24,520 nt of DNA, from positions 1 through 24,520 of the IMG/VR virus record IMGVR_UViG_3300042691_016433; one strand, 5' to 3'. The notes beneath the pieces are model-generated. The model searched no databases. It saw only the letters and a program-made list of their open reading frames with translations, and was not told where the DNA came from. Source of the stretch: a virus. Shown piece after piece: positions 1 to 4,297 of the stretch; the stretch's first letter is position 1, and each line of letters opens with the position of its first letter. The translations under genes were made by a program, and so were the position numbers.

Positions 1-175
1 ATGACTCTTCATTATCCCTCAACCTTTCACAATAGATATCATATGCGTCAATGTAGGTTTGCTCAATCTGGTGTTGTGTGGCGTTAGAACCATTTACGCC
101 AAACTCGCTCTTTAGCAACCTATCTTGGATAGCCTGAATATTACCGAAGTGTGGTTCGTGGTCGTTCCAGCCCAT
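1..175 (-). CDS. Hypothetical protein, 3' part cut by window edge
   Basis: The frame opens with ATG at 175 and stays open for 58 codons to the window edge, so the C-terminus is missing. The protein begins MGWNDHEPHFGNIQAIQDRL and is hydrophilic, with no membrane segment or recognisable motif. Its start overlaps the stop of the upstream 136-aa gene (TGATG), so it is probably translated by coupling and shares that gene's promoter at 616-637. I do not recognise the family. Confidence 0.6.
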   Translation of the reverse strand, partial: MGWNDHEPHFGNIQAIQDRLLKSEFGVNGSNATQHQIEQTYIDAYDIYCERLRDNEES

Positions 176-585
176 CAGCCGTTCACCGCCTTGTTGATAA
201 GTTCCTTGACAACGGTTGGTGGAGTGTTGATTTCCACAATCTTACCGAACAGGAAGGTAAGTTTGTTTGACTCGTCATCAAGTAGGGCGAGGTTGTAAAA
301 CATTTCTGAGCGGTCAATGTATCCGTTCACATAGGACACAATGCTAGACATAATCGCAGGGTTAGCGCGGTAGCCGTCAGGTGCGTCTACTGCGTATTCC
401 TCAATAAACCGTGACAACTGAAACGCCTCATCTGTGTCACCAAGCGCAAGCGCAAGGATTTCATCACGGGCAGACAGATTTTGTAGCGTGCGAAGGATAG
501 AAACCGTATCTGGGTCTGTGAGTTTGCGGTTGTTGTCAAAGGCAAGGTCAATGAAGTCTTGGATTTGCTCGTCTGGGTGGTACAT
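175..585 (-). CDS. DUF4192-like hypothetical protein
   Basis: A 136-aa protein. I chose the ATG at 585 because GAGAGGAAA sits 5-10 nt before it; the frame continues 20 codons upstream but those lie over the -10 box. The segment from about residue 38 (SARDEILALALGD, then APDGYRANPA at about 69-78, then a helical YVNGYIDRSEMFYNLALLDD) resembles the C-terminal half of DUF4192 proteins of actinobacteria and their phages, as I remember them: an RDxxL motif, an APxxxRAxPA motif and a following small-residue helix. Function is unknown. It is the first gene of a unit with the partial gene at the window edge. The DUF4192 match is recalled by pattern, not searched. Confidence 0.7.
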   Translation of the reverse strand: MYHPDEQIQDFIDLAFDNNRKLTDPDTVSILRTLQNLSARDEILALALGDTDEAFQLSRFIEEYAVDAPDGYRANPAIMSSIVSYVNGYIDRSEMFYNLALLDDESNKLTFLFGKIVEINTPPTVVKELINKAVNG

Positions 586-615
586 AGTGTTTCCTCTCGT
601 TTGGTGTATGATGAA

Positions 616-637
616 AGCATACCACAAGGGACTGACA
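616..637 (-). promoter_or_regulatory. TGTCAGACCC-type promoter block for the 136-aa gene
   Basis: Minus strand reads TGTCAGTCCCTTGTGG then TATGCT, ending 30 nt before the start at 585. It has one substitution (A to T) in the core. A possible -35 (TTGTGC) lies 18 nt upstream of the -10. Confidence 0.65.
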
Positions 638-670
638 GGGCACAAGGGTTTTCTTCGTAACCTCGTAAAG

Positions 671-686
671 CTCTAGTGTGCTAGAG
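671..686. repeat. Short perfect inverted repeat
   Basis: CTCTAG, TGTG, CTAGAG: a 6-bp stem with a 4-nt loop, about 75 nt beyond the stop of the 58-aa gene on the minus strand. It could act as a weak terminator, but no T-run follows. The rest of 638-758 holds no gene I can support. Confidence 0.35.
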
Positions 687-758
687 GTGAGGCGCCGCGT
701 GTCGCGGGCCCCGAAGGGTTGAGCAGTTTTTAGGGACATGCTCAGGTCTCGTTTAGGG

Positions 759-935
759 TTAGCCAATAACCTCGTATTGACCTTGTTGGTATGTGCGATA
801 GCCCTCACCCTTGACATAGCACACAACGGCACCAGTCTTAGTGATACGCTCTACCTCTGCGAGATTACCGTAGAGGTCAGAACCCGCCTTAGTGATACGG
901 ATAGCCTCGGGAGTCTTGGTGAGTACCTCTGTCAT
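759..935 (-). CDS. Small hypothetical protein, YRTYQ family
   Basis: A 58-aa protein starting at the ATG at 935, with AGAAAGGC 5-6 nt upstream; the frame extends 11 more codons but without a better ribosome site. The end of the protein, GEGYRTYQQGQYEV, resembles GYRTFQNYQLRLL in the gene at 2793-2981 and DYRTFQPYEVRK in the gene at 3618-3779. All three therefore appear to be small paralogues, probably compact beta proteins. This one is the most divergent and has the most divergent promoter, with a palindrome in place of TGTCAGACCC. Function unknown. Confidence 0.65.
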   Translation of the reverse strand: MTEVLTKTPEAIRITKAGSDLYGNLAEVERITKTGAVVCYVKGEGYRTYQQGQYEVIG

Positions 936-963
936 TGTATTGCCTTTCTGTTGATGTGTGATA

Positions 964-993
964 AGCATACCATCTTGGTATGCTCTGGGTCAA
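964..993 (-). promoter_or_regulatory. Promoter with perfect palindrome over the -10
   Basis: Minus strand: TTGACC, an 18-nt spacer, then TATGCT. The -10 is one arm of a perfect 21-bp palindrome at 964-984 (AGCATACCA, 3 nt, TGGTATGCT). This suits a dimeric repressor covering the -10. It replaces the TGTCAGACCC block used by the neighbours. Confidence 0.5.
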
Positions 994-1157
994 GCACTTT
1001 TGGTAAAGTGAACGATTAAACTTTGTGCGAATAACGGGTCTATTCTACTAGAGCCTGAACGGATAAAGAACGATGGAATAAAGTCCTGAACGACACGGTA
1101 AAACTCCATAGAGCGACCTTGATAGCCACAAGCATTAGCAAGTTTGTAGAACGGCAT
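990..1157 (-). CDS. Small hypothetical protein, second gene of an operon
   Basis: A 55-aa frame beginning MPFYKLANACGYQGRSMEFY. Its ATG overlaps the stop of the 62-aa gene (TGATG), so coupled translation is likely and no separate promoter is seen. The stop at 990-992 lies inside the -35 of the next gene, so genes and promoters are packed without gaps. No motif is recognisable; the composition is that of a small soluble basic protein. Confidence 0.6.
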   Translation of the reverse strand: MPFYKLANACGYQGRSMEFYRVVQDFIPSFFIRSGSSRIDPLFAQSLIVHFTKSA

Positions 1158-1345
1158 CAGGCTTTCACCTCTCCGAAGATAAAGTCTGCGCTGTCCAGCA
1201 TAGAGTTAAACAATACGGAGATTTCGTCAGGGGTGTAAGCGTAGATTTCGCGCTTCTGCTCTAATGCCGTATGGGCAACCGACAAAAAGGTGCGTACGGC
1301 ATAGTAGGTGTCTGCGTCAATCGTGACGCGGGTGTTGTTAGTCAT
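1157..1345 (-). CDS. Small hypothetical protein
   Basis: A 62-aa protein, MTNNTRVTIDADTYYAVRTF at the N-terminus. ATG at 1345 is preceded by GAAAGGAAAAGAA, a good ribosome site, and by a TGTCAGACCC block at 1370-1391. The sequence is a short beta strand followed by an apparently helical, acidic region (LFNSMLDSADFIFGEV). No family recognised. First gene of a two-gene unit with the 55-aa gene. Confidence 0.7.
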   Translation of the reverse strand: MTNNTRVTIDADTYYAVRTFLSVAHTALEQKREIYAYTPDEISVLFNSMLDSADFIFGEVKA

Positions 1346-1369
1346 TTCTTTTCCTTTCGTTATGACTTT

Positions 1370-1391
1370 ATCTTACCACTAGGGTCTGACA
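1370..1391 (-). promoter_or_regulatory. TGTCAGACCC promoter block for the 62-aa gene at 1345
   Basis: TGTCAGACCCTAGTGG then TAAGAT on the minus strand, 24 nt before the start. The block directly abuts the stop codon of the upstream 63-aa gene. Confidence 0.7.
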
Positions 1392-1583
1392 CTAGTTAGC
1401 CATTTTGATTTCACCGCTAATGTGTCGGTTGGAAGTCCAGCCATCAACATCGGTCAGGTTTACTTTTACATCACCATGACCGTAGTGTTGGGTATTTCCA
1501 ACGATGTACACCATTCCAGGTACACCTAGAATGATTTTATCACCGCGTCTGAGGTCCTGCGACCTTTTAGTTTCTCTTTCCAT
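1392..1583 (-). CDS. Small hypothetical protein, possible KOW/SH3-like fold
   Basis: A 63-aa protein from ATG at 1583, with GAAAGGAAAG 5-8 nt upstream. It is basic at the start (MERETKRSQDLRRGDKI), then shows short strands: GDKIILGVPGMVYIVGNTQ and DVKVNLTDVDGW. The pattern RRGDKI..., a turn, then YIVGN would fit a small SH3/KOW-like barrel of the sort that binds nucleic acid or RNA polymerase, but this is inference from pattern only. Single gene with its own promoter block. Confidence 0.65.
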   Translation of the reverse strand: MERETKRSQDLRRGDKIILGVPGMVYIVGNTQHYGHGDVKVNLTDVDGWTSNRHISGEIKMAN

Positions 1584-1607
1584 TTTCTTTCCTTTCTTTA
1601 TGACCCC

Positions 1608-1629
1608 ATTCTACCACGAGGGTCTGACA
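1608..1629 (-). promoter_or_regulatory. TGTCAGACCC promoter block for the 63-aa gene
   Basis: TGTCAGACCCTCGTGG then TAGAAT, 24 nt before the start at 1583. It is preceded upstream on the minus strand by the GGACA box (1656-1661) and the CRP-like site (1679-1694). Confidence 0.7.
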
Positions 1630-1655
1630 CTCAATCGTAAAAAGCTGGGGCATTT

Positions 1656-1694
1656 CGGACATTGTCGTAAAAGGTTTTTGTGATGTGAATCACA
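1656..1694. promoter_or_regulatory. GGACA box plus CRP/GlxR-like palindrome, copy 1
   Basis: CGGACA at 1656-1661, 17 nt, then TGTGATGTGAATCACA at 1679-1694, a perfect TGTGA-N6-TCACA site. It lies about 50-65 bp upstream of the promoter block at 1608-1629, a position typical for an activator. The protein that binds is unknown. Confidence 0.55.
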
Positions 1695-1698
1695 GGCG

Positions 1699-1720
1699 CC
1701 GCCGCCCCGAAGGGCGGTGG
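1699..1720 (-). terminator. GC-rich UUCG hairpin after the acidic 50-aa gene
   Basis: A 9-bp stem (one G-U pair) around CCGCCC, loop CGAA (UUCG when read on the minus strand), GGGCGG, three bases beyond the stop at 1724. A UUCG-capped GC stem is a strong terminator or RNA-protecting structure, but no T-run follows. Confidence 0.5.
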
Positions 1721-1723
1721 GAG

Positions 1724-1876
1724 TTATGCCTCCCAGCCGAACAGGCTACCCTCCATCGCTGCGTCTTCGGCCATCCCGTTCCAGGTGTCCTCGGAGTCCT
1801 CTTCGAACTCGTTGCCATTTTCATCGAGGACATCTTCCCAGAGGTCGTCGAGGAAGTCGGTTTCGGTGTAGGTCAT
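1724..1876 (-). CDS. Small highly acidic protein, possible DNA mimic
   Basis: A 50-aa protein from ATG at 1876; GAAAGGAAC precedes it by 5-6 nt, and the longer upstream frame runs through the promoter. It has 18 Asp/Glu and no Lys, Arg or His, so the net charge is about -18. Acidic residues are spread along the chain (DFLDDLWEDVLDENGNEFEE, then DSEDTW). Small all-acidic phage proteins often mimic DNA and block nucleases, restriction enzymes or nucleoid proteins; that role is inferred from composition alone. It could instead be a simple chaperone-like or structural peptide. Single gene with its own promoter block and a strong hairpin behind it. Confidence 0.7.
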   Translation of the reverse strand: MTYTETDFLDDLWEDVLDENGNEFEEDSEDTWNGMAEDAAMEGSLFGWEA

Positions 1877-1906
1877 ATGCGTTCCTTTCGTTGGGGTGAT
1901 GGTGTA

Positions 1907-1928
1907 AGCATACCACAAGGGTCTGACA
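1907..1928 (-). promoter_or_regulatory. TGTCAGACCC promoter block for the acidic protein
   Basis: TGTCAGACCCTTGTGG then TATGCT, 30 nt before the start at 1876. Confidence 0.7.
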
Positions 1929-1994
1929 ATATTCCAGCGAATATTCGTGGCGTTTCTTAAAACATTCGTAAACGAGCTATGTGGCAGGTCTGGG

Positions 1995-2064
1995 CGGCGC
2001 CCCAAAAAGTTATCCACAGGCCGCGGTACAGCTTGTGGATAACCTCTGTCAAGGCGACACGCCG
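1995..2064. other. DnaA-box cluster A
   Basis: Two perfect 9-mer DnaA boxes in inverted order: TTATCCACA at 2010-2018 (+) and its complement at 2034-2042 (-). The first is preceded by GCGCCCCAAAAAG, which recurs almost unchanged at cluster C (about 4203-4215). The second is followed at 2047-2064 by TGTCAAGGCGACACGCCG, a repeat also seen at 3126, 4106 and 4264. No gene lies in 1929-2065. Confidence 0.6.
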
Positions 2065-2065
2065 G

Positions 2066-2128
2066 TCATAGTGATAAAAACCACACAACAAACCCAAGTG
2101 TGATGAGGATTACAAACAGTGTGCTCAC
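2066..2128 (-). CDS. Possible 20-aa single-span membrane peptide
   Basis: A 21-codon frame starting with GTG at 2128 that overlaps the stop of the WhiB gene (GTGA). Apart from the first residues it is entirely hydrophobic (LFVILITLGFVVWFLSL), long enough to span a membrane once. Coupling to the WhiB gene and the gapless layout of this arm support it. The GTG start and tiny length make it uncertain. A similar 22-aa peptide with its own promoter lies at 4298-4366. Confidence 0.35.
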   Translation of the reverse strand: MSTLFVILITLGFVVWFLSL

Positions 2129-2325
2129 GCCATAGCCTTTCGTTGTTGCCGATTTGTATTTGCCCAAATACCGTAGACATCATTTGCCAACGCGTATTCC
2201 AAACAGTCGCTAGAAACTGGACAGGTGAAGCAAGCCTTACGCGCAAGTCCGGCACGCTTACCGGCTTCGGCATCGTGATGTTCGGGTAGAGAGCAAGTGC
2301 CCTCAAACTGCCAACCAAGTTTCAT
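2125..2325 (-). CDS. WhiB-family iron-sulfur transcriptional regulator
   Basis: A 66-aa protein from ATG at 2325, which overlaps the upstream stop (TAATG) and has AAAGG about 10 nt upstream; a TTG three codons earlier is possible. The four cysteines of the WhiB family are present with family spacing: C11, X20, C32-X2-C35-X5-C41 (CFTCPVSSDC), which ligate a 4Fe-4S cluster. The G[VI]W turn follows as YGIWAN, where host proteins usually have GVWGG, and a short basic tail (TNRQQRK) ends the protein. WhiB proteins bind the primary sigma factor or DNA and redirect host transcription; phage copies can alter host gene expression and superinfection behaviour. Here it may act on the repeated promoters around it, but that is inference. 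Confidence 0.88.
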   Translation of the reverse strand: MKLGWQFEGTCSLPEHHDAEAGKRAGLARKACFTCPVSSDCLEYALANDVYGIWANTNRQQRKAMA

Positions 2326-2480
2326 TATTCGCAAACCTTTCCGGTAGCAGGGTCATAGACTGTGTAGTCATTAGTGATTAGAGCAACCTGTATTTCCATA
2401 CGGTCAAGGTCTGACAGTTCACTAAACGGAACAGCGGTGACACCGTTCTCATCTATCTTCATTACATTTAGAAAACCCAT
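2325..2480 (-). CDS. Small hypothetical protein upstream of the WhiB gene
   Basis: A 51-aa protein from ATG at 2480, with GAAAGGGGAAAA as ribosome site. It begins MGFLNVMKIDENGVTAVPFS and ends in VYDPATGKVCE. It is mildly acidic and looks like a compact alpha/beta protein; no family recognised. Its stop overlaps the WhiB start by one base (TAATG), so the two are one operon under the block at 2509-2530. Confidence 0.65.
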   Translation of the reverse strand: MGFLNVMKIDENGVTAVPFSELSDLDRMEIQVALITNDYTVYDPATGKVCE

Positions 2481-2508
2481 TTGATTTTCCCCTTTCGTTA
2501 TTACTTAC

Positions 2509-2530
2509 ATCATACCACTAGGGTCTGACA
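2509..2530 (-). promoter_or_regulatory. TGTCAGACCC promoter block for the WhiB operon
   Basis: TGTCAGACCCTAGTGG then TATGAT (extended -10 TGGTATGAT), 28 nt before the start at 2480. Hairpin 2537-2557 lies just upstream. Confidence 0.72.
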
Positions 2531-2536
2531 GCCTTG

Positions 2537-2557
2537 CCGTAGGATTACGCGCTACGG
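2537..2557. repeat. Covarying 6-bp/9-nt hairpin, copy 1
   Basis: CCGTAG, loop GATTACGCG, CTACGG, flanked by CTTG and TCG. It lies between the stop of the 42-aa gene and the promoter block of the WhiB operon. Confidence 0.6.
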
Positions 2558-2569
2558 TCGCGGGGAACT

Positions 2570-2698
2570 CTAGCCGATTCTAGCCTTTTCCATCATAGCC
2601 ATTAGTTCTAGGATGTATTCGGACTTTAGGTATTCATTACTAGATAGTTCTAGGTGGGTACGCATACCCTGCCAGAGGTCTTGATATTCGTTGGACAT
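2570..2698 (-). CDS. Small hypothetical helical protein
   Basis: A 42-aa frame from ATG at 2698 with GAAAGGGGACAAT as ribosome site and its own promoter block. N-terminus MSNEYQDLWQGMRTHLELSS, followed by a Met- and Leu-rich helix (YILELMAMMEKAR). It looks like a single amphipathic helix pair, perhaps a dimerising small protein. No family recognised. Support comes from the promoter, ribosome site and hairpin, as for its neighbours. Confidence 0.6.
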   Translation of the reverse strand: MSNEYQDLWQGMRTHLELSSNEYLKSEYILELMAMMEKARIG

Positions 2699-2719
2699 AT
2701 TGTCCCCTTTCTTTCTTAC

Positions 2720-2741
2720 ATTTTATCACGAGGGTCTGACA
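2720..2741 (-). promoter_or_regulatory. TGTCAGACCC promoter block for the 42-aa gene
   Basis: TGTCAGACCCTCGTGA then TAAAAT, 21 nt before the start at 2698. Confidence 0.68.
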
Positions 2742-2792
2742 GTCAGAGGCTCATCGCACGAGGCGCTTATTTGCTCTTAGTCAGAGATACCA

Positions 2793-2981
2793 CTAGGGCA
2801 ACTGTACCTCTACGAGGTCGCCATCAATGTTGGTGGTGAGCAATCGTAGTTGGTAGTTCTGGAATGTGCGGTATCCGCAATCCAGTTGGACGGTGTATGA
2901 GCCGGTAGCGTTCTTGCTAACCAGTTCACCATACTGTCCAAGGTGACGGCTAAGGCGGTCACGAACTTGTACTTCAGTCAT
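2793..2981 (-). CDS. Small hypothetical protein, YRTFQ family
   Basis: A 62-aa protein from ATG at 2981 behind a near-perfect ribosome site, AGAAAGGAGATACCT. It aligns along most of its length with the 53-aa product of 3618-3779: SRHLGQYGELVSKNATGSYT against SRHRGEYGFIVRANATGSFT, then YRTFQ in both. The shared pattern (SRHxGxYG, NATGSxTV, YRTFQ) suggests a small all-beta fold. Even the leader AGAAAGGAGATACC is shared, which points to gene duplication within this arm. Function unknown. Confidence 0.75.
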   Translation of the reverse strand: MTEVQVRDRLSRHLGQYGELVSKNATGSYTVQLDCGYRTFQNYQLRLLTTNIDGDLVEVQLP

Positions 2982-3007
2982 AGGTATCTCCTTTCTTGTA
3001 TACCCCC

Positions 3008-3029
3008 ATTATAGTACGAGGGTCTGACA
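3008..3029 (-). promoter_or_regulatory. TGTCAGACCC promoter block for the 62-aa gene at 2981
   Basis: TGTCAGACCCTCGTAC then a consensus TATAAT, 26 nt before the start. The GGACA/CRP-like composite (3067-3106) lies upstream. Confidence 0.72.
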
Positions 3030-3066
3030 ATGGACTCTAAAAATACCCGCCCAAACTAGGGCAAAA

Positions 3067-3106
3067 CGGACATCGCTAAAAAAAAGTTTTTGTGGTCTAC
3101 GTCACA
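3067..3106. promoter_or_regulatory. GGACA box plus CRP/GlxR-like palindrome, copy 2
   Basis: AAAACGGACA ending at 3072, 18 nt of A-rich DNA, then TGTGGTCTACGTCACA at 3091-3106, close to the GlxR consensus TGTGANNTANNTCACA. It lies upstream of the promoter block at 3008-3029. Confidence 0.5.
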
Positions 3107-3310
3107 CCGTTATGTCCGTTATGTCTGTCAAATCGACACGCGGGTTCGTAACCAAATTGTTATAAAACTTTCGGCGTTTGTGGATAAGTGTCGTAACTGT
3201 GGATAAACCTGTGGATAACCGGCGGCGCGCGGTCGGGCGTGTCGCAGCTGGCCCAAAACGGACATTTGGGACGTTACAAAATTGTTACAAAACTATCGGC
3301 GTGTCGCGCG
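3107..3310. other. DnaA-box cluster B with iteron-like repeats
   Basis: Part of a gene-free stretch of about 330 bp (3030-3356). It holds three perfect DnaA boxes in the same orientation (3179-3187, 3198-3206, 3210-3218, all TGTGGATAA as read on the plus strand). There are two copies of a 29-bp AT-rich repeat containing TTGTTAYAAAACT and ending CGGCG (3148-3176 and 3273-3301), and a TGTCAAATCGACACGCG repeat at 3126-3142. Another AAAACGGACA lies at 3255-3264. Together this looks like replication-origin architecture. Confidence 0.6.
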
Positions 3311-3324
3311 CGGTAGGTGCCTTG

Positions 3325-3345
3325 CCTAAGATTTACGCGCTTAGG
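3325..3345. repeat. Covarying 6-bp/9-nt hairpin, copy 2
   Basis: CCTAAG, loop ATTTACGCG, CTTAGG, flanked by CTTG and TCG. Lies just past the stop of the 67-aa gene at 3357. The stem differs from copy 1 with pairing kept. Confidence 0.6.
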
Positions 3346-3356
3346 TCGCGGTACCA

Positions 3357-3560
3357 CTAGCGCTTTTTGCGCTTGGCATATGTCCACATTTTGCGACTGT
3401 CGCCACAGTCACATTGACACAGATAAGTGTCGTTAGTATCACCAACACGCAATAGCGTATAGGTCAGGGCATCGACCGGATGACCAACACCGTGTGACGG
3501 ATGAGCCGAACAACGCGAGGTGCTGAAATGGGTAATCGCATAACCGTTAAACATCTTCAT
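3357..3560 (-). CDS. Small cysteine-containing protein, possible zinc-binding
   Basis: A 67-aa protein from ATG at 3560 behind AGAAAGGAGATACCT. It is rich in His in the first half (residues 11, 20, 23, 27) and has a CQCDCGD cluster (C48, C50, C52) followed by a very basic tail, RKMWTYAKRKKR. With C17 these residues could bind zinc, and the basic tail could bind nucleic acid. No TGTCAGACCC block precedes it. It follows the 53-aa gene with only hairpin copy 3 between them, so the two are probably co-transcribed. Family not recognised. Confidence 0.68.
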   Translation of the reverse strand: MKMFNGYAITHFSTSRCSAHPSHGVGHPVDALTYTLLRVGDTNDTYLCQCDCGDSRKMWTYAKRKKR

Positions 3561-3583
3561 AGGTATCTCCTTTCTTTTCCTTG

Positions 3584-3604
3584 CCGTAGGTTTAGGCGCT
3601 ACGG
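3584..3604. repeat. Covarying hairpin, copy 3, inside an operon
   Basis: CCGTAG, loop GTTTAGGCG, CTACGG. It lies between the stop of the 53-aa gene (3618) and the ribosome site of the 67-aa gene (3560) with no promoter block between, so here it must be read within a transcript or terminate part of it. Confidence 0.6.
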
Positions 3605-3617
3605 TCGCCGGTATCCG

Positions 3618-3779
3618 TTAGGAAAGACGCATTGTCTTTCGGACCTCATACGGCTGAAATGTGCGGTAATCGCCATTAGCCATTTCTACAGTGAATGAGC
3701 CGGTAGCATTAGCGCGAACGATAAAGCCGTACTCTCCACGGTGTCGCGAGTGTGTCGCGATGATTTGGATTTCCATCAT
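3618..3779 (-). CDS. Small hypothetical protein, YRTFQ family
   Basis: A 53-aa protein; two adjacent ATGs at 3779 and 3776 both fit the ribosome site AGAAAGGAGATACC. N-terminus MMEIQIIATHSRHRGEYGFI, then NATGSFTVEM and YRTFQPYEVRK. It is a clear paralogue of the 62-aa protein at 2793-2981 and a weaker one of 759-935. No known family. It heads a unit with the 67-aa cysteine protein downstream. Confidence 0.72.
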   Translation of the reverse strand: MMEIQIIATHSRHRGEYGFIVRANATGSFTVEMANGDYRTFQPYEVRKTMRLS

Positions 3780-3806
3780 TGGTATCTCCTTTCTTTCTAT
3801 GACCCC

Positions 3807-3828
3807 ATTCTAGCACTAGGGTCTGACA
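3807..3828 (-). promoter_or_regulatory. TGTCAGACCC promoter block for the 53-aa gene
   Basis: TGTCAGACCCTAGTGC then TAGAAT, 27 nt before the start at 3779. Hairpin copy 4 lies upstream. Confidence 0.7.
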
Positions 3829-3835
3829 GTCCTTG

Positions 3836-3856
3836 CCTAAGATTATCCCGCTTAGG
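3836..3856. repeat. Covarying 6-bp/9-nt hairpin, copy 4
   Basis: CCTAAG, loop ATTATCCCG, CTTAGG, flanked by CTTG and TCG. Lies between the stop of the 25-aa gene and the next promoter block. Confidence 0.6.
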
Positions 3857-3871
3857 TCGGCTGATTTCTAG

Positions 3872-3949
3872 TTAGTTCAGAAAGTCGTACAACGGACAAT
3901 CTTCACGGTCATGACTACTGTCACAACTAGAGCATAAAACTTGACTCAT
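3872..3949 (-). CDS. 25-aa zinc-knuckle-like micropeptide
   Basis: ATG at 3949 sits 5-6 nt after GAAAGGAG and 26 nt after a TGTCAGACCC block. The frame upstream of this ATG runs through the promoter and is unlikely to be translated. The peptide has C6-X2-C9-X3-H13-X4-C18 followed by Pro, one residue short of a CCHC zinc knuckle (CX2CX4HX4C), so zinc binding and single-stranded nucleic-acid contact are plausible. At this size it could equally be a peptide modulator of a larger enzyme. Promoter and ribosome site make translation credible. Confidence 0.55.
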   Translation of the reverse strand: MSQVLCSSCDSSHDREDCPLYDFLN

Positions 3950-3975
3950 GTCTTTCTCCTTTCTTTCATACCCCC

Positions 3976-3997
3976 ATTCTAGCACTAGGGTCTGACA
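3976..3997 (-). promoter_or_regulatory. TGTCAGACCC promoter block for the 25-aa gene
   Basis: TGTCAGACCCTAGTGC then TAGAAT, 26 nt before the start at 3949; same core as the block at 3807-3828. Confidence 0.7.
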
Positions 3998-4034
3998 GTC
4001 ACCCTCTCCAGAACCTAGACAAACTAGGGCAAAA

Positions 4035-4074
4035 CGGACACCCTCTAAAATAAAGTTTTGTGACCTACACCACA
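4035..4074. promoter_or_regulatory. GGACA box plus CRP/GlxR-like palindrome, copy 3
   Basis: AAAACGGACA ending at 4040, 18 nt, then TGTGACCTACACCACA at 4059-4074. The first DnaA box of cluster C begins 5 bp later. Confidence 0.48.
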
Positions 4075-4078
4075 CGAC

Positions 4079-4281
4079 TTATCCACAGGTAGTTGTGGAT
4101 AACCCTGTCAAGTCGACACGCCGATAGTTTACCAAATCGTTATAAAACTCCGGCGTTTTCTCGTAACCTCGTAACTTATCCACAGCCTGTGGACGACACG
4201 CGGGGCCCCAAAAAGTTATCCACAGCTTTTATACACAGTGTGGATAACCTTGGGGATAACTATTGTCAAGCCGACACGCCG
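4079..4281. other. DnaA-box cluster C, the densest
   Basis: Gene-free stretch (3998-4297). It has six boxes matching TTATNCACA: TTATCCACA at 4079-4087, 4176-4184 and 4216-4224 (+), its complement at 4094-4102 and 4239-4247 (-), and TTATACACA at 4229-4237 (+), plus a one-mismatch box at 4251-4259. Repeats TGTCAAGTCGACACGCCG (4106-4123) and TGTCAAGCCGACACGCCG (4264-4281) each follow a box within 3-4 bp. A third copy of the AT-rich TTATAAAAC...CGGCG repeat lies at 4127-4155. Best candidate for the core of a DnaA-dependent origin here. Confidence 0.65.
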
Positions 4282-4297
4282 AATCGTTACCAAATGT

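Noticed and set aside
2049-2318. 89-codon minus-strand frame overlapping the WhiB gene
   Set aside because: It is an alternative frame of a gene with intact WhiB cysteines and has no ribosome site.
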